Shown here in pieces: positions 1 to 8,801 of a DNA stretch of 64,000 bases. Both the position numbers and the translations under genes were made by a program. The first letter of the stretch is position 1, and the number at the start of each line of letters is the position of its first letter. The stretch is from assembly GCA_025612375.1 (NCBI GenBank), contig JAAXKN010000001.1, positions 377,521-441,520 of the forward strand, read 5' to 3'. The notes beneath the pieces are model-generated. The model did not search any database. It was given only the letters and a program-made list of their open reading frames with translations, and had not been told where the DNA came from. The DNA is from Ignavibacteria bacterium. Its GTDB lineage: Bacteria > Bacteroidota > Ignavibacteria > Ignavibacteriales > SURF-24.

Positions 1-850
1 TTCCTCTTGTACCTCCCCCGGCAGCAATTCCGTTATTTGCATCCTTAAAGTAGAGGCCGTTCATATTTTCATAAGTCCTGTTTGACGCGTCCTGAACCGA
101 AAACTGCCATGTCGCGCCTGCATCAGTAGATTTAATAAGTATGCTCGGCTGCATGCCTATGATGCTTCCCCAACCCGCGGCGTATATATTCTTTTCATCC
201 ACCGCATATACGTCCTTTACGTCATATTTCGTATAGCTGAAGCCTCCGAACGGGGCGGGAGAAGACTTAGCCCAGGTTATTCCGTCTGCCGTGTAATAAA
301 TATCCGTTGCAGCAGCTCCTGTGGCAACGGCGTGAGTGTTATTCCAGAAGGAAAACTTATTCATCTTTATTCCGGTAAGTGGAAGAACAGTATTCCACGT
401 CAGGCCGCCATCCGTTGTCCTCAGTATGCCGTATTCACTTATGAGTATCCAGCCCGTCATTTCATCCTGGAAATAAACCGACTTTATTTCATTAGTCGTA
501 TTGCTGATGGCCACGGGATTAAAGCTCGCCCCCCCGTCGGTTGTCTTAAGGAGCCTGGCACCCGTCCCTGCAATAAAGCCTGTATTGCTGTTTACAAAAA
601 ATATTTCCTTCAGGTCTCCTGCCCTCTGGTCCCTGTAAATTTCTTTCCACTCCTTTCCGCCATCGGTCGTTTTATAAACGGTGCCGTTGGCGCCCGAGGC
701 AAAGCCGGTTGACTGATTTAAGAAATAAATTCCCTGCAGGCTCTCCATCGGGGAGGGCGTTATTTTTCTCCAGTCCCCTGAGAACAGTGTTGTAAAAGGC
801 ACGGCAAAAAGAATTGTGCACAGTAATACCGAACGGATAAAATTCTTCAT
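1..850 (-). CDS. Ycf48/BNR-repeat beta-propeller protein, partial (C-terminus beyond window)
   Basis: An open frame of 283 codons runs from an ATG at 850 to the left edge without a stop, so the C-terminus is missing. It starts with a signal peptide (MKNFIRSVLL followed by a hydrophobic stretch) and then repeats the pattern Q/N-x-x-T-G-F/W followed about 20 residues later by TTDGG and a Trp, seen at least four times. This is the signature of Ycf48-like or BNR/sialidase-type propeller repeats. It lies 21 bp after the outer-membrane barrel gene and is probably the last visible gene of the same operon. A C-terminal T9SS sorting module is likely but lies outside the window. Function unknown; probably a secreted or surface protein. 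Confidence 0.85.
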   Translation of the reverse strand, partial: MKNFIRSVLLCTILFAVPFTTLFSGDWRKITPSPMESLQGIYFLNQSTGFASGANGTVYKTTDGGKEWKEIYRDQRAGDLKEIFFVNSNTGFIAGTGARLLKTTDGGASFNPVAISNTTNEIKSVYFQDEMTGWILISEYGILRTTDGGLTWNTVLPLTGIKMNKFSFWNNTHAVATGAAATDIYYTADGITWAKSSPAPFGGFSYTKYDVKDVYAVDEKNIYAAGWGSIIGMQPSILIKSTDAGATWQFSVQDASNRTYENMNGLYFKDANNGIAAGGGTRG

Positions 851-871
851 TTATTTACCGGATCCAAATTG

Positions 872-2338
872 TTAAAAACTGTTTAATCTGATTGTTGCAG
901 CTGCACTTAAGCGGTCCCTTGTAAGGTCCGTGTAGCCCGAAGGGGACATGTTGCCATACTGCATTATGAAATCCACATTTGCTGCTCCAAAGGCCTTGAA
1001 GCCCAGGCCCAAAGAGGCAGAATTAAGAACAACGTCCTTTCCCCCGGTTATGAGGTCAACCTGGTCTTTACCGTAATTGTATCCAGCTCTTAAGTATATG
1101 TCGCCATAAACTTTTTTCTCAGCACCCAGGCGGACTACGCTGTTTGTACTTGAAACGTTAAGGAACTTTGTATCAATATATTTTGAGGAGTCGGCCTTTA
1201 TGAGTTCAACTTCATAGTCAAAGCCCAACAGAAGGTCCAGAGGCTGAACGTTATACGTGGCGCCGAAGCCTGCGGCAGTTCTTTTAAGGTTCCACTTCCA
1301 GAGCAGAAGATTAAGCTCCGAATTTTTGGACCACGAGTCGTCCTTGGAATGCATTAAGTCGGCTCCCAGAGTAAGACCAGGCGAGACGTGGTATCTGGCC
1401 TCAAACTGGAGGCTGTAGTTTTCAAAGCTGGAGTAGCCTTCTTCAAACTCCTTGATACTCTGTCCGCGAGGCATAATTGCCCTTGTTCCTGAAACGGTAT
1501 AATCCCCCTTCAATGCAGTTTCCAGGTCCTCAGCAGGCCTGAAATAGATTTGTGTGCCGAAACCATTTCCCTGGTCGCGGATCTTCTCCTCAACGGATGA
1601 TTTTCTTATTGAAGTTGAATAAGTCTCGCCCCTGAAGTTAAAAATTTCAACCTCAGTCTGAGCTATCACGTTTCTCATTTCGAGCGATTCCTGGCTGTCG
1701 AAGATCCTGTAGTCAGCGCCTAGAACAAGGTTATCCGAAACTGAATATGCCAGTCCCACTTTTCCGCCGACATTCCTGTAAATGGTCTTTGCAAGGGAGT
1801 ATATATTTTTTAATCCGTCGAGCACCTGGTAATTTGCCTCAGCACCCAATAGCAGCCCGGGCATGAGTTCAAAGCTATAGGCAAAACCTACAGAAGGCCC
1901 GTCGTACCTGAAATTCCCGGTCGTGGAATCGGTCGGTAAAAAAGCCGAACCATCATAAGGATTGCGCTTTATTGACCTGTAGATGTCGCGTCTTTCCTCG
2001 TAGCTGTAGGAAGCTGTGCCGAGGAATGTGCCATTTTTGCCAAGAGGTTTTAAGCCCGTAAATGACATTCCGCCTTCATTGGATTCTTTAGAATCATACG
2101 TCCTTTTATAATCACCCCACTGCCTGTCATATGAAGGAGTAATCTTCAGCCATACTTCTTTCTCGTCATTTATAAGCCAGGCAGGATTCTTTCCGAAGTC
2201 ATAAAGGTTCAGCGAGTTATCCTGGTCTATTAGCCCGTACTTAATTCCGCCTAATGAATTCATTCTGACATTCTGTGCTTTTGAAACAGAGACAAGCACG
2301 CTGAATGTAACAGCTATTAGAAGTAAACTTTTCTTCAT
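872..2338 (-). CDS. outer-membrane beta-barrel protein (DUF6850-like)
   Basis: 488 residues with a cleavable signal peptide (MKKSLLLIAV...SKAQ), then many alternating short hydrophobic and aromatic beta strands (for example GLLLGAEANY, LVLGADYRIF, IYLRAGYNYG), ending in a strand AAATIRLNSF with terminal Phe. That terminal aromatic is typical of substrates of the outer-membrane assembly machinery. Its place behind a TonB receptor and a DUF4876-like lipoprotein matches loci in Bacteroidetes where a DUF6850-type barrel is the third partner. It probably assists uptake or surface display of the receptor's ligand. Family name is from gene order and general appearance, not from a search; a PorV/FadL-like barrel is the alternative. 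Confidence 0.75.
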   Translation of the reverse strand: MKKSLLLIAVTFSVLVSVSKAQNVRMNSLGGIKYGLIDQDNSLNLYDFGKNPAWLINDEKEVWLKITPSYDRQWGDYKRTYDSKESNEGGMSFTGLKPLGKNGTFLGTASYSYEERRDIYRSIKRNPYDGSAFLPTDSTTGNFRYDGPSVGFAYSFELMPGLLLGAEANYQVLDGLKNIYSLAKTIYRNVGGKVGLAYSVSDNLVLGADYRIFDSQESLEMRNVIAQTEVEIFNFRGETYSTSIRKSSVEEKIRDQGNGFGTQIYFRPAEDLETALKGDYTVSGTRAIMPRGQSIKEFEEGYSSFENYSLQFEARYHVSPGLTLGADLMHSKDDSWSKNSELNLLLWKWNLKRTAAGFGATYNVQPLDLLLGFDYEVELIKADSSKYIDTKFLNVSSTNSVVRLGAEKKVYGDIYLRAGYNYGKDQVDLITGGKDVVLNSASLGLGFKAFGAANVDFIMQYGNMSPSGYTDLTRDRLSAAATIRLNSF

Positions 2339-2531
2339 CTATTTTTACGCTCCTGCACTTTTCGCTTTTCTTAACTTTCAGTTTTTCTTATATGATGCAA
2401 GGATCATATTTATTAATTCCGGCCCAGATAAAAGGCAGAGTAGAACTTTATATTCAATATTTGCAAGAGGACTTAATAAAAAGCCTACTCATGCCTTTAT
2501 CTTAGGAGAGCAGCAATCTTTTATTTCGTAA
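2339..2531. other. 193-bp gap inside the TonB operon, no gene seen
   Basis: AT-rich spacer between the DUF4876-like gene and the barrel gene, both on the minus strand. No ORF with a ribosome binding site and no clear hairpin followed by a T-run was found, so transcription may simply read through. Confidence 0.4.
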
Positions 2532-3662
2532 TTATTTCTGGTATCCCGGTGTCGGGTAGGGTATAATTTCCCAGTCCAGCGACGCGTCGTTTGTATCCAC
2601 CCCCGGCTCCCTCCTCTGCATGGATCTGCCGCTGTACATCGGGGGGCAGAGAATGGATCCCCTGTCAATTCTGTAGTCCAGTGTTTTGTCGGAATTAGTT
2701 GTCCTTTGATATTCCATACCGTCCAGGACTGTTGAAATATCCACACCGTCCTGCCAGTTCTCGTCTTTACCATTGGCTATTACCACGATGTCACCCGTAA
2801 GCCCAATCATAAAGTCAGTTGGCCTATCCGGGCGCATGTTAATAAGATTAGGAACGTTAGGGTTGTCAATATCCGTAGCAGAATACTGGCTGTAGAACTC
2901 CCAGTCGGCATGCGACAGGTCCACACTCGTGCTGTAATTTTTCTTATGGTTCATGGCGTTTTGTGCAATGACAAGAAACTTTCCGGGAGGGAAAGGATAA
3001 TTCTTTTCGCCGTATTTGCCAGGGAATTTGAACATAAATGTCGGACCGTCAATGTCCCCGTCATTGCCTTCATCGGCACCGGGGCCCTTGTGGCCCTCGC
3101 TGATGCTGTTGCTTGCAAAGCGCATTACCATCATTCCGTCCAGGTATTTGACGCTGTCGCTCGAGTTATAAAGTTCAATAAACTGGTCATAAAAGTAAAG
3201 GTTGCTTACAGGGCCCACGGCATAGACCTCATTTATGGCTATACCGGAATTGGAAACAGATTTGGCAATGATGGTATCAACAGCAACTTTTTCCATTGAT
3301 GTGGCAACTGAAAGCTTTGTTCCCACCAGAGTTATTGATTTGTCCGACGGGTGCTGCATTCTTACCGACACGTTGTAAACCGCGCAGGGAAGGTCGTTTA
3401 ATTCCATGATGCCGTTGGCATCTGTACTTTTTACCAGTACACCGTATTCGCACTGCAGAATCACCTTTGCATTGGCCATAGGAATATAGTGCGGCACAGA
3501 GTCGGTTGAACTATTATAGAAGGCTTTCAGAATCATTTTTGATTCCCCGTCAGCCATCAGCGGAGCCTTTTCAGCACATCCCTGCATCAGCGCAATCAGG
3601 AGAAAGGCTATAGGCAGTAAAATTCTTTTCATCATTGTTCTAATTCTTAAAATATTTTTCAT
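2532..3662 (-). CDS. DUF4876-like surface lipoprotein
   Basis: 376 residues. The start at 3662 overlaps the TonB-receptor stop by 4 bp (ATGA) and has a GGAGG Shine-Dalgarno 8 bp upstream, so it is preferred to the later Met-Met pair. A lipoprotein signal is present with lipobox LMQGC. A carboxypeptidase-regulatory-like beta domain follows (residues about 45-120, containing a VLQCEYGV...NGIMELNDLP segment), and then a lamin-tail-like region (INEVYAVGP...FIELYNSSD). Lipidation plus coupling to the TonB receptor suggest a surface-exposed ligand-capturing or accessory partner of the receptor. DUF4876 assignment is by motif and context memory, not a search. Confidence 0.78.
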   Translation of the reverse strand: MKNILRIRTMMKRILLPIAFLLIALMQGCAEKAPLMADGESKMILKAFYNSSTDSVPHYIPMANAKVILQCEYGVLVKSTDANGIMELNDLPCAVYNVSVRMQHPSDKSITLVGTKLSVATSMEKVAVDTIIAKSVSNSGIAINEVYAVGPVSNLYFYDQFIELYNSSDSVKYLDGMMVMRFASNSISEGHKGPGADEGNDGDIDGPTFMFKFPGKYGEKNYPFPPGKFLVIAQNAMNHKKNYSTSVDLSHADWEFYSQYSATDIDNPNVPNLINMRPDRPTDFMIGLTGDIVVIANGKDENWQDGVDISTVLDGMEYQRTTNSDKTLDYRIDRGSILCPPMYSGRSMQRREPGVDTNDASLDWEIIPYPTPGYQK

Positions 3663-6661
3663 TTGCGGCCTCCGTTAAACAGGTCATCCAAAATACAGCT
3701 GAATTCTATTCCATAGAACAGATCGGGATTCCTTGGGGATTCCGATACGGTAGTCAGCGAAGTACGCGTTCTGAAGATTGCCGGATCATCCAGGAAATTA
3801 TTCACATAAAACGATATTTCCGCATCCCTGGAAAGAGACTTGCTTATGCTCAGGTTAAAGAGCCACTTTGGAGTCTTGTGCTTCATTGAACGCTGAAAGT
3901 CATAGGTCCACTTGTCGGTTTCAGAGAGCAGGTTATAATCTTCATACTCCCAATCGAAGGACTGTGAATTCTCAAATACCGTCTCCTCGGCTCTCAGCGT
4001 GACCCAAAGACCAAGAGGCGGAAGTGTGTATTTCATGTAATAGTTAATCTGCAGCCTGTCTCGCCAGCTGTCACCCGGTGAGAATGTAAATGCCATCATA
4101 GAATCTGTTCCCAGGCCTGAAGGCATATAGTTAGGGATTTGTCCCTTGGTTATGTCGGGAGTAAAGTCGTACTTAATTATGCTCCTTCCTGTATTACTGC
4201 GGTTATAGGAGCCTGTAACTTCAAAGTTCATGTTAAGAGGTTTAATCTTGTTCGTCCTCAGTGCAAACTCCACTCCCTTTGAAATTGTCCAGCCCATATT
4301 CTGCGGCTGGTCATATGAGGTAATATAGTATGCTTTTTTTACCCCGTTGTCATCAAGCACTTTAATGAAAGGGACCGACTGGCTTTCGCTTTCATTTCTT
4401 CTTTCCTTGTAGTAAGCTGAAACAGTGGTTCCAAGGAAATTGAAAAACTTGTGGTCGTAGGCGGCTTCAAACTGGACCTCTCTGTAGCCTTTCAGCTCAG
4501 GAGCGCGCAAGTCGAATCTGTAAGCGTAATTCTTTCCGTCCACGGGATTTCTCCATGCATAGTATGAAGGCCGCTTGTAAATAGTACTCATTGCAGGGGA
4601 CTTGGAGGTTGTACCCGCGCTCAGCCTCAGCTGATTGTACTTTGAAAAATACACCATGAAGTTCGCTCTGGGATTCAGGAAGGACCCCTGGTGGCTTTTT
4701 ACCAGGTCCCCGTCTCCCCAGAGTCCTTTAGCATTGAACTGGAACGGGCGGTACATTTCATACCTCATGCCAAGGACCAGGTTGTAATCGAAGATGAAGT
4801 GCCAGGTCATTTTATCCTGTGCATAGAGGCTTGTAAGAAACTCTCCCGGTATGTCACTAAAGCTGTAGGACCTTTCACCCGATTCGGGCCCGTAGTAGTT
4901 CAGCACGGAATCAAGCTTTACACCTTCGCCTGTATTGGCGTCGTACTGGATTTCAGTTCCCAAAAGGAGGTTGTGTACAACGTCACCCGTAAAGAGCACC
5001 TTATTGTATTCAAGTCTTCCCCCGATATTCCATTCGTTGCCGCGGGTCTCCTGTTTGCCGATGTATGAAGAAATTGTATCTCCGCTTGCCAGAATCAGAA
5101 GGGCGGAAACAAGCTTTGACCTCATGGTATTTACTTTCTTGAAATCAATATTGGCATTGTATTCAAGAGATGAAGTACCGTTATCGAATGTGTATTTGCC
5201 CCAGCTCGAATATCCGAGCGAGAATCCGCGGTTGTAATTCTTTGTCTGATAAACGTCACCCTTCGGCTGCTCTTCGTCGAAGATCATCTGGCCGTTTATC
5301 TTGTGGTTAAGGGTAAACTGGTTGTCAAACAATGAGGTTGTGTAAATGCTCTGTGCGGTTATACGCGTATATTCGTCACCCTTGAGCCTCAGATCCCTTT
5401 CACTTCTTGCAACGTTTAAATTGTAGCTTAAGCCGCCCTCACCCAGGTTAAAGCCGCCTCCCAGGTTGGCTTCACGGGTGTCAGGGTTATTTTTCAGCTT
5501 CAGGCGGTTGGGCTGGTATCCGCTCTTTGTCTTAATATTAATGACGCCTTCGGTAACATCTCCATACCTTACTGAAGGCAGGCCTGTAATAATTTCAATT
5601 GATTCGATGTTATCTGCAGGTATTGTTCTTAAGTCAACTCCCCCGCCCACGTTGGGAGTTCCTGTACTTTCATTGTGCATCATGTCGAACTGCATGTTTG
5701 CATTATTTGAAACAGGAGATCCATCTATAACAACCAGAGTTCCAAGCGCCGAGAGCTGGTCCGTGTCGTCGCCGCGGACAGCCACCTGGCCGGTTTTTCC
5801 GATTCCCGGGTTTTCAGTTTTCTGCACGCCGGGCACCAGGTCGAGCACATCCTTAATACTGGATGCCTGATAGTGCTCAATCTCGCCGCTGCTGATTGTG
5901 GTCTTTGTTGAAACATCCGTTGGCAGCAGCTCGGTTTTTCCAACCACTTCAATGCCGCCGATCTGGAAAGCCGAGGGTTTGAGTGTAAAATCCACCTCAA
6001 CGGTTTTTCCATCACCGATTGTAACATTCTTTACGGAGGATTCGTAGCTGACAAAGGAAGCCTTGATTGTATACTGGCCCGGCTTTACGCCTTTTATGAT
6101 ATAGTTCCCGTTGAAATCAGTTGAGCATCCGGCACCGTTTTCAAGGAGGACCACGTTGGCCCCGAGCAGGCCCTCGCCTTTTTCATCCCTTACAACACCT
6201 TTAACCGCGCCGCTTTTCAGCGCTGCGGTTTTCTTCCTCATGAGCACTACCTGGCCTTTGCCAAATTCCTTAAAATCTATATTGCGCCCCGAGAGGACCA
6301 TATTAAGGACATCCTTCAGGGGCTCATCCACCACATCCACGTCCATGCGCTCTTTATCCAGCAGGGCGTCATTATAAACCAGCTTTACGCCTGCCTTTTT
6401 GGCAATAGTCTGCAGGCAATCGCATAGTTCCCTGTTTTTAAGAGAAACAGAAACCGGCACCGTAAGGCAGGAACCGGGCATGCTCATTTCCTGAGGTATG
6501 GCCTGATCATTTAACGAAGACTGGTCGTCCAGGTTCAGAGATCCCACCCTGAGGCCTTCGGTATCCTCAGAGTCTTCAAACCTTTGCGCTAATGCCGCAT
6601 CCTGAAACAGGATCAGGACCAGAAAAATGACATAATAAAAGAAGATCTTCATAATCTTCAT
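3659..6661 (-). CDS. TonB-dependent outer-membrane receptor with STN domain
   Basis: 1000 residues. Signal peptide; STN (secretin/TonB N-terminal) domain at about 63-143, which in such receptors contacts the periplasmic FecR; carboxypeptidase-D-regulatory-like domain at about 150-230 (ends in VDFTLKPSA); plug domain from about 240 (SGEIEHYQASSIKDVLDLVP, then VAVRGDD and IDGSPVSNN); then a 22-strand-type barrel ending in the sequence SCILDDLFNGGRK. It imports a scarce ligand (iron chelate, cobalamin or a glycan) using TonB energy. The STN domain, together with the FecR and sigma genes just upstream, indicates cell-surface signalling that induces the operon when ligand binds. The substrate cannot be told from sequence. 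Confidence 0.93.
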   Translation of the reverse strand: MKIMKIFFYYVIFLVLILFQDAALAQRFEDSEDTEGLRVGSLNLDDQSSLNDQAIPQEMSMPGSCLTVPVSVSLKNRELCDCLQTIAKKAGVKLVYNDALLDKERMDVDVVDEPLKDVLNMVLSGRNIDFKEFGKGQVVLMRKKTAALKSGAVKGVVRDEKGEGLLGANVVLLENGAGCSTDFNGNYIIKGVKPGQYTIKASFVSYESSVKNVTIGDGKTVEVDFTLKPSAFQIGGIEVVGKTELLPTDVSTKTTISSGEIEHYQASSIKDVLDLVPGVQKTENPGIGKTGQVAVRGDDTDQLSALGTLVVIDGSPVSNNANMQFDMMHNESTGTPNVGGGVDLRTIPADNIESIEIITGLPSVRYGDVTEGVINIKTKSGYQPNRLKLKNNPDTREANLGGGFNLGEGGLSYNLNVARSERDLRLKGDEYTRITAQSIYTTSLFDNQFTLNHKINGQMIFDEEQPKGDVYQTKNYNRGFSLGYSSWGKYTFDNGTSSLEYNANIDFKKVNTMRSKLVSALLILASGDTISSYIGKQETRGNEWNIGGRLEYNKVLFTGDVVHNLLLGTEIQYDANTGEGVKLDSVLNYYGPESGERSYSFSDIPGEFLTSLYAQDKMTWHFIFDYNLVLGMRYEMYRPFQFNAKGLWGDGDLVKSHQGSFLNPRANFMVYFSKYNQLRLSAGTTSKSPAMSTIYKRPSYYAWRNPVDGKNYAYRFDLRAPELKGYREVQFEAAYDHKFFNFLGTTVSAYYKERRNESESQSVPFIKVLDDNGVKKAYYITSYDQPQNMGWTISKGVEFALRTNKIKPLNMNFEVTGSYNRSNTGRSIIKYDFTPDITKGQIPNYMPSGLGTDSMMAFTFSPGDSWRDRLQINYYMKYTLPPLGLWVTLRAEETVFENSQSFDWEYEDYNLLSETDKWTYDFQRSMKHKTPKWLFNLSISKSLSRDAEISFYVNNFLDDPAIFRTRTSLTTVSESPRNPDLFYGIEFSCILDDLFNGGRK

Positions 6662-6700
6662 AAAGTGTCCCCAAATTGCTTTTCACTTCTCAATTAATGT

Positions 6701-7837
6701 TTAACGAACAACTATCAGCTTTCCTTCCCTTTTAACATCCATATCCATAGTAAGCGAAATCATTGAAAGAATATTATCCAGCGAATCTGATTCAAAAATT
6801 CCCGTAAGAGTTTTATTTTTTATGAACTTATTTTTGTATACGACTTGCACGTTATAAAAGTTTTCAATTTCATTCATGACCTCTGTAAGCGGGGCATGAA
6901 CAAATGAAAGCTTGTTATTGCGCCAGGCGGTATATCTGCGTATATCCACTTTAACCGGGGTGCTGAAGCCGCTTGCCGGACTGTAAGCCACCATTTCCCC
7001 TTTCGGGACGCTTACAGGCTCGTCGAGGTTCTTGTAGGCTTTTACTTTCCCCTGTGTAACAACAAGGTTCAGCTTATTCCTGCGGTATTTCAGGTCGAAT
7101 TCCGTTCCCACCACTTCTGTATAAGTCTCACCGGTCTTTACAATAAAAGGCTGCAGCCTGTTATGGGCCACATCGAAATAGGCCTCTCCCAGAAGCTCCA
7201 CTTCCCTTTTGGGGCCTGAAAATGTTTTGGGATAAACCAGCCTGCTGTTGGAATTCAGATAGACGATGCTGCCGTCAGGCAGAAGAACCGTACTTCTTTC
7301 TCCTTTCAGGTTGACCTTTTCAATCAGCCGGGGAGATAAAACCGCCTGCTTTACAGGCTCTTTGACGCCCTGGCTGTTTACCCTTGCAAAAAGGTAGTAA
7401 ACACAAAAGACCACGGCTATTGAAGCTGCAATCCTGAGCGAAGAGTACAATATGCTGCTCCAGCTCTCTTTCCAGGCGCCGCACTTTTCTTCCTCAGCAA
7501 TTTTTTCTTCAATTTTTATTTCTTTTTCAGCATTTTTGATGCTTTTTTCGCCCTGTGAAGGGACTATCAACGGGTATTCAGATTTCCTGTTTTCTACAGA
7601 TTCTAAAGAGGCAATTCTGCTTTTTATTTTCATGAACTGCTCTTCAGCCGGCGGGGGTACAGGAAGCTTTACGTTGCCGATATTGTCCCAAAGGAGAATG
7701 AAATTTCCAAATTCCTCCTTATGGTCCTCTGATTCCTGCAGCCAGCTTTCGAAGAATTCTCTTTCTTCCAGGCTGACCTCATTTTTGATGACCCTTACCA
7801 GAAACTGCGAATCAACTGTTTTTGGGAAAAACTTCAT
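6701..7837 (-). CDS. FecR-family anti-sigma factor
   Basis: 378 residues. An N-terminal cytoplasmic sigma-binding region (about 1-120, highly charged around 95-120) is followed by one membrane segment at about 127-150 (SSLRIAASIAVVFCVYYLF). A periplasmic FecR domain follows (VLLPDGSIVYLNSNSRLVYP, then GEAYFDVAHN and VVGTEFDL), and then a C-terminal STN-like DUF4974 domain (LTEVMNEIENFYNVQVVY). FecR proteins hold the ECF sigma factor inactive until the receptor's STN domain signals ligand binding. It sits 40 bp upstream of the receptor and 90 bp downstream of the sigma gene, the standard Bacteroidetes arrangement. Confidence 0.92.
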   Translation of the reverse strand: MKFFPKTVDSQFLVRVIKNEVSLEEREFFESWLQESEDHKEEFGNFILLWDNIGNVKLPVPPPAEEQFMKIKSRIASLESVENRKSEYPLIVPSQGEKSIKNAEKEIKIEEKIAEEEKCGAWKESWSSILYSSLRIAASIAVVFCVYYLFARVNSQGVKEPVKQAVLSPRLIEKVNLKGERSTVLLPDGSIVYLNSNSRLVYPKTFSGPKREVELLGEAYFDVAHNRLQPFIVKTGETYTEVVGTEFDLKYRRNKLNLVVTQGKVKAYKNLDEPVSVPKGEMVAYSPASGFSTPVKVDIRRYTAWRNNKLSFVHAPLTEVMNEIENFYNVQVVYKNKFIKNKTLTGIFESDSLDNILSMISLTMDMDVKREGKLIVVR

Positions 7838-7927
7838 TTATATTATCTTTCTATTTTGTACTTATATTACACCCTGAGAAGGAAAAAGTACTATGCAGGA
7901 AAGCTTTTTCGGGATGAAATAATCCGG

Positions 7928-8482
7928 CTAATCCAGGTGGGCGCTAAGCCTTTTTTTCAGTATGGAAATGGCCTTATTCATCTGGTTCTTTACGGTCTGA
8001 AGTGAAATCTGAAGGCTTTCGGCTATTTCTGAATATCCAAGGTCCTCATAGCGGCTTAAGATAAAAATAGCACGGCAGCGCTCGGGCAGTGTATTGATTG
8101 CCTTCTGGAAATCATCCATGAGGAATGCCTGGTCGTATTCCTTTTCCGGGTCGCGGCAGATTGTCACTAAAAGTTCTTCCTGGTTATAAATGGGCTGCAG
8201 GGGCGGTTTGCGTGTTGCATGGTTAATTCCAAGATTGCGGGCAATCCTGAAAAGCAGTGCAGTAGGTGAAAACGAAGTATCCAGCTTTTCCCTTACCTGC
8301 CAGAATTTGATGAAGGTATCCTGCGTCAGGTCCTCGGCTGCCTGTCTTTCACTGGTATAGTGATAAAGGAAACGGAATACGGAATGCTGGTAAAGGCAAA
8401 AGAATTCTTCAAATGCCTCTTCGTCGCCGCATTTAATCTGGTAGAGTAATTTTACCCGCTCTTCCTCTAACTGCTGTTCCAT
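7928..8482 (-). CDS. ECF RNA polymerase sigma factor (FecI-like)
   Basis: 184 residues, usual for Bacteroidetes ECF factors. Sigma region 2 is at about 22-90 (FRFLYHYTSERQAAEDLTQD, then TFIKFWQ) and sigma region 4 at about 125-178 (LPERCRAIFILSRYEDLGYS, then an HTH ending in VKNQMNKAISILKKRL). It directs RNA polymerase to the promoter of the receptor operon and is controlled by the FecR protein encoded next. It is the first gene of the operon; upstream lies a 319-bp non-coding stretch holding its promoter. Confidence 0.93.
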   Translation of the reverse strand: MEQQLEEERVKLLYQIKCGDEEAFEEFFCLYQHSVFRFLYHYTSERQAAEDLTQDTFIKFWQVREKLDTSFSPTALLFRIARNLGINHATRKPPLQPIYNQEELLVTICRDPEKEYDQAFLMDDFQKAINTLPERCRAIFILSRYEDLGYSEIAESLQISLQTVKNQMNKAISILKKRLSAHLD

Positions 8483-8630
8483 TATCCGTTTTAAGCCTTA
8501 ATAAGGAAAATTTTTTGGCAACATACGGCAATTCCAACTTTCGCACAACAAATTTTTTTATTTATTTTAAAATTCTTCTCCCGGATGAAAAATTTTGCAG
8601 GTTTATTTAAAGAATATAATACTATAGGAT

Positions 8631-8698
8631 ACGCAGTCCGGTTTTGCTGATTTTGACAGATAAGAATTAATGCCGGAAATTACCACCCGGGACTGCGT
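8631..8698. repeat. 9-bp perfect inverted repeat around a 50-nt loop
   Basis: ACGCAGTCC at 8631-8639 pairs with GGACTGCGT at 8690-8698. There is no adjacent T-run on either strand, so it is not a standard terminator. It could fold in the 5' leader of the sigma-factor mRNA, if transcription starts that far upstream, or in a small RNA. Function not established. Confidence 0.35.
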
Positions 8699-8732
8699 GA
8701 AAGGTGCTGCGGTTTGGATTTCAAATTCCTGC

Positions 8733-8763
8733 AAATAAAAATAAAGCCGGACATATGTCCGGC
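8733..8763 (-). terminator. rho-independent terminator after hydA1
   Basis: A perfectly self-complementary 18-mer (GCCGGACATATGTCCGGC, 8746-8763) is followed on the minus strand by TTTATTTTTATTT. It lies 39 bp beyond the hydA1 stop and marks the 3' end of the hydrogenase island. Confidence 0.85.
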
Positions 8764-8801
8764 CTTCATTTGCAATTGAGGCTCTAGCAGTTTACTTCAC
8801 G

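Larger units (their letters stand above)
8483..8801. other. 319-bp intergenic region: promoter side of the sigma operon plus hydA1 3' end
   Basis: No gene recognised. It contains the hydA1 terminator (8746-8763) and a perfect 9-bp inverted repeat (ACGCAGTCC at 8631-8639 and GGACTGCGT at 8690-8698, 50-nt loop). The sigma-factor promoter must lie in the AT-rich part between about 8490 and 8630 reading leftward. Confidence 0.5.

Noticed and set aside
332..712. Rightward 126-codon frame
   Set aside because: It is antisense to the clear Ycf48-like coding frame, which is open from 850 to the left edge and has repeated TTDGG motifs.
2489..2773. Leftward 94-codon frame rich in Trp, Arg and Cys
   Set aside because: Lies in another frame within and just past the DUF4876-like gene; composition typical of a shadow frame and no ribosome binding site.
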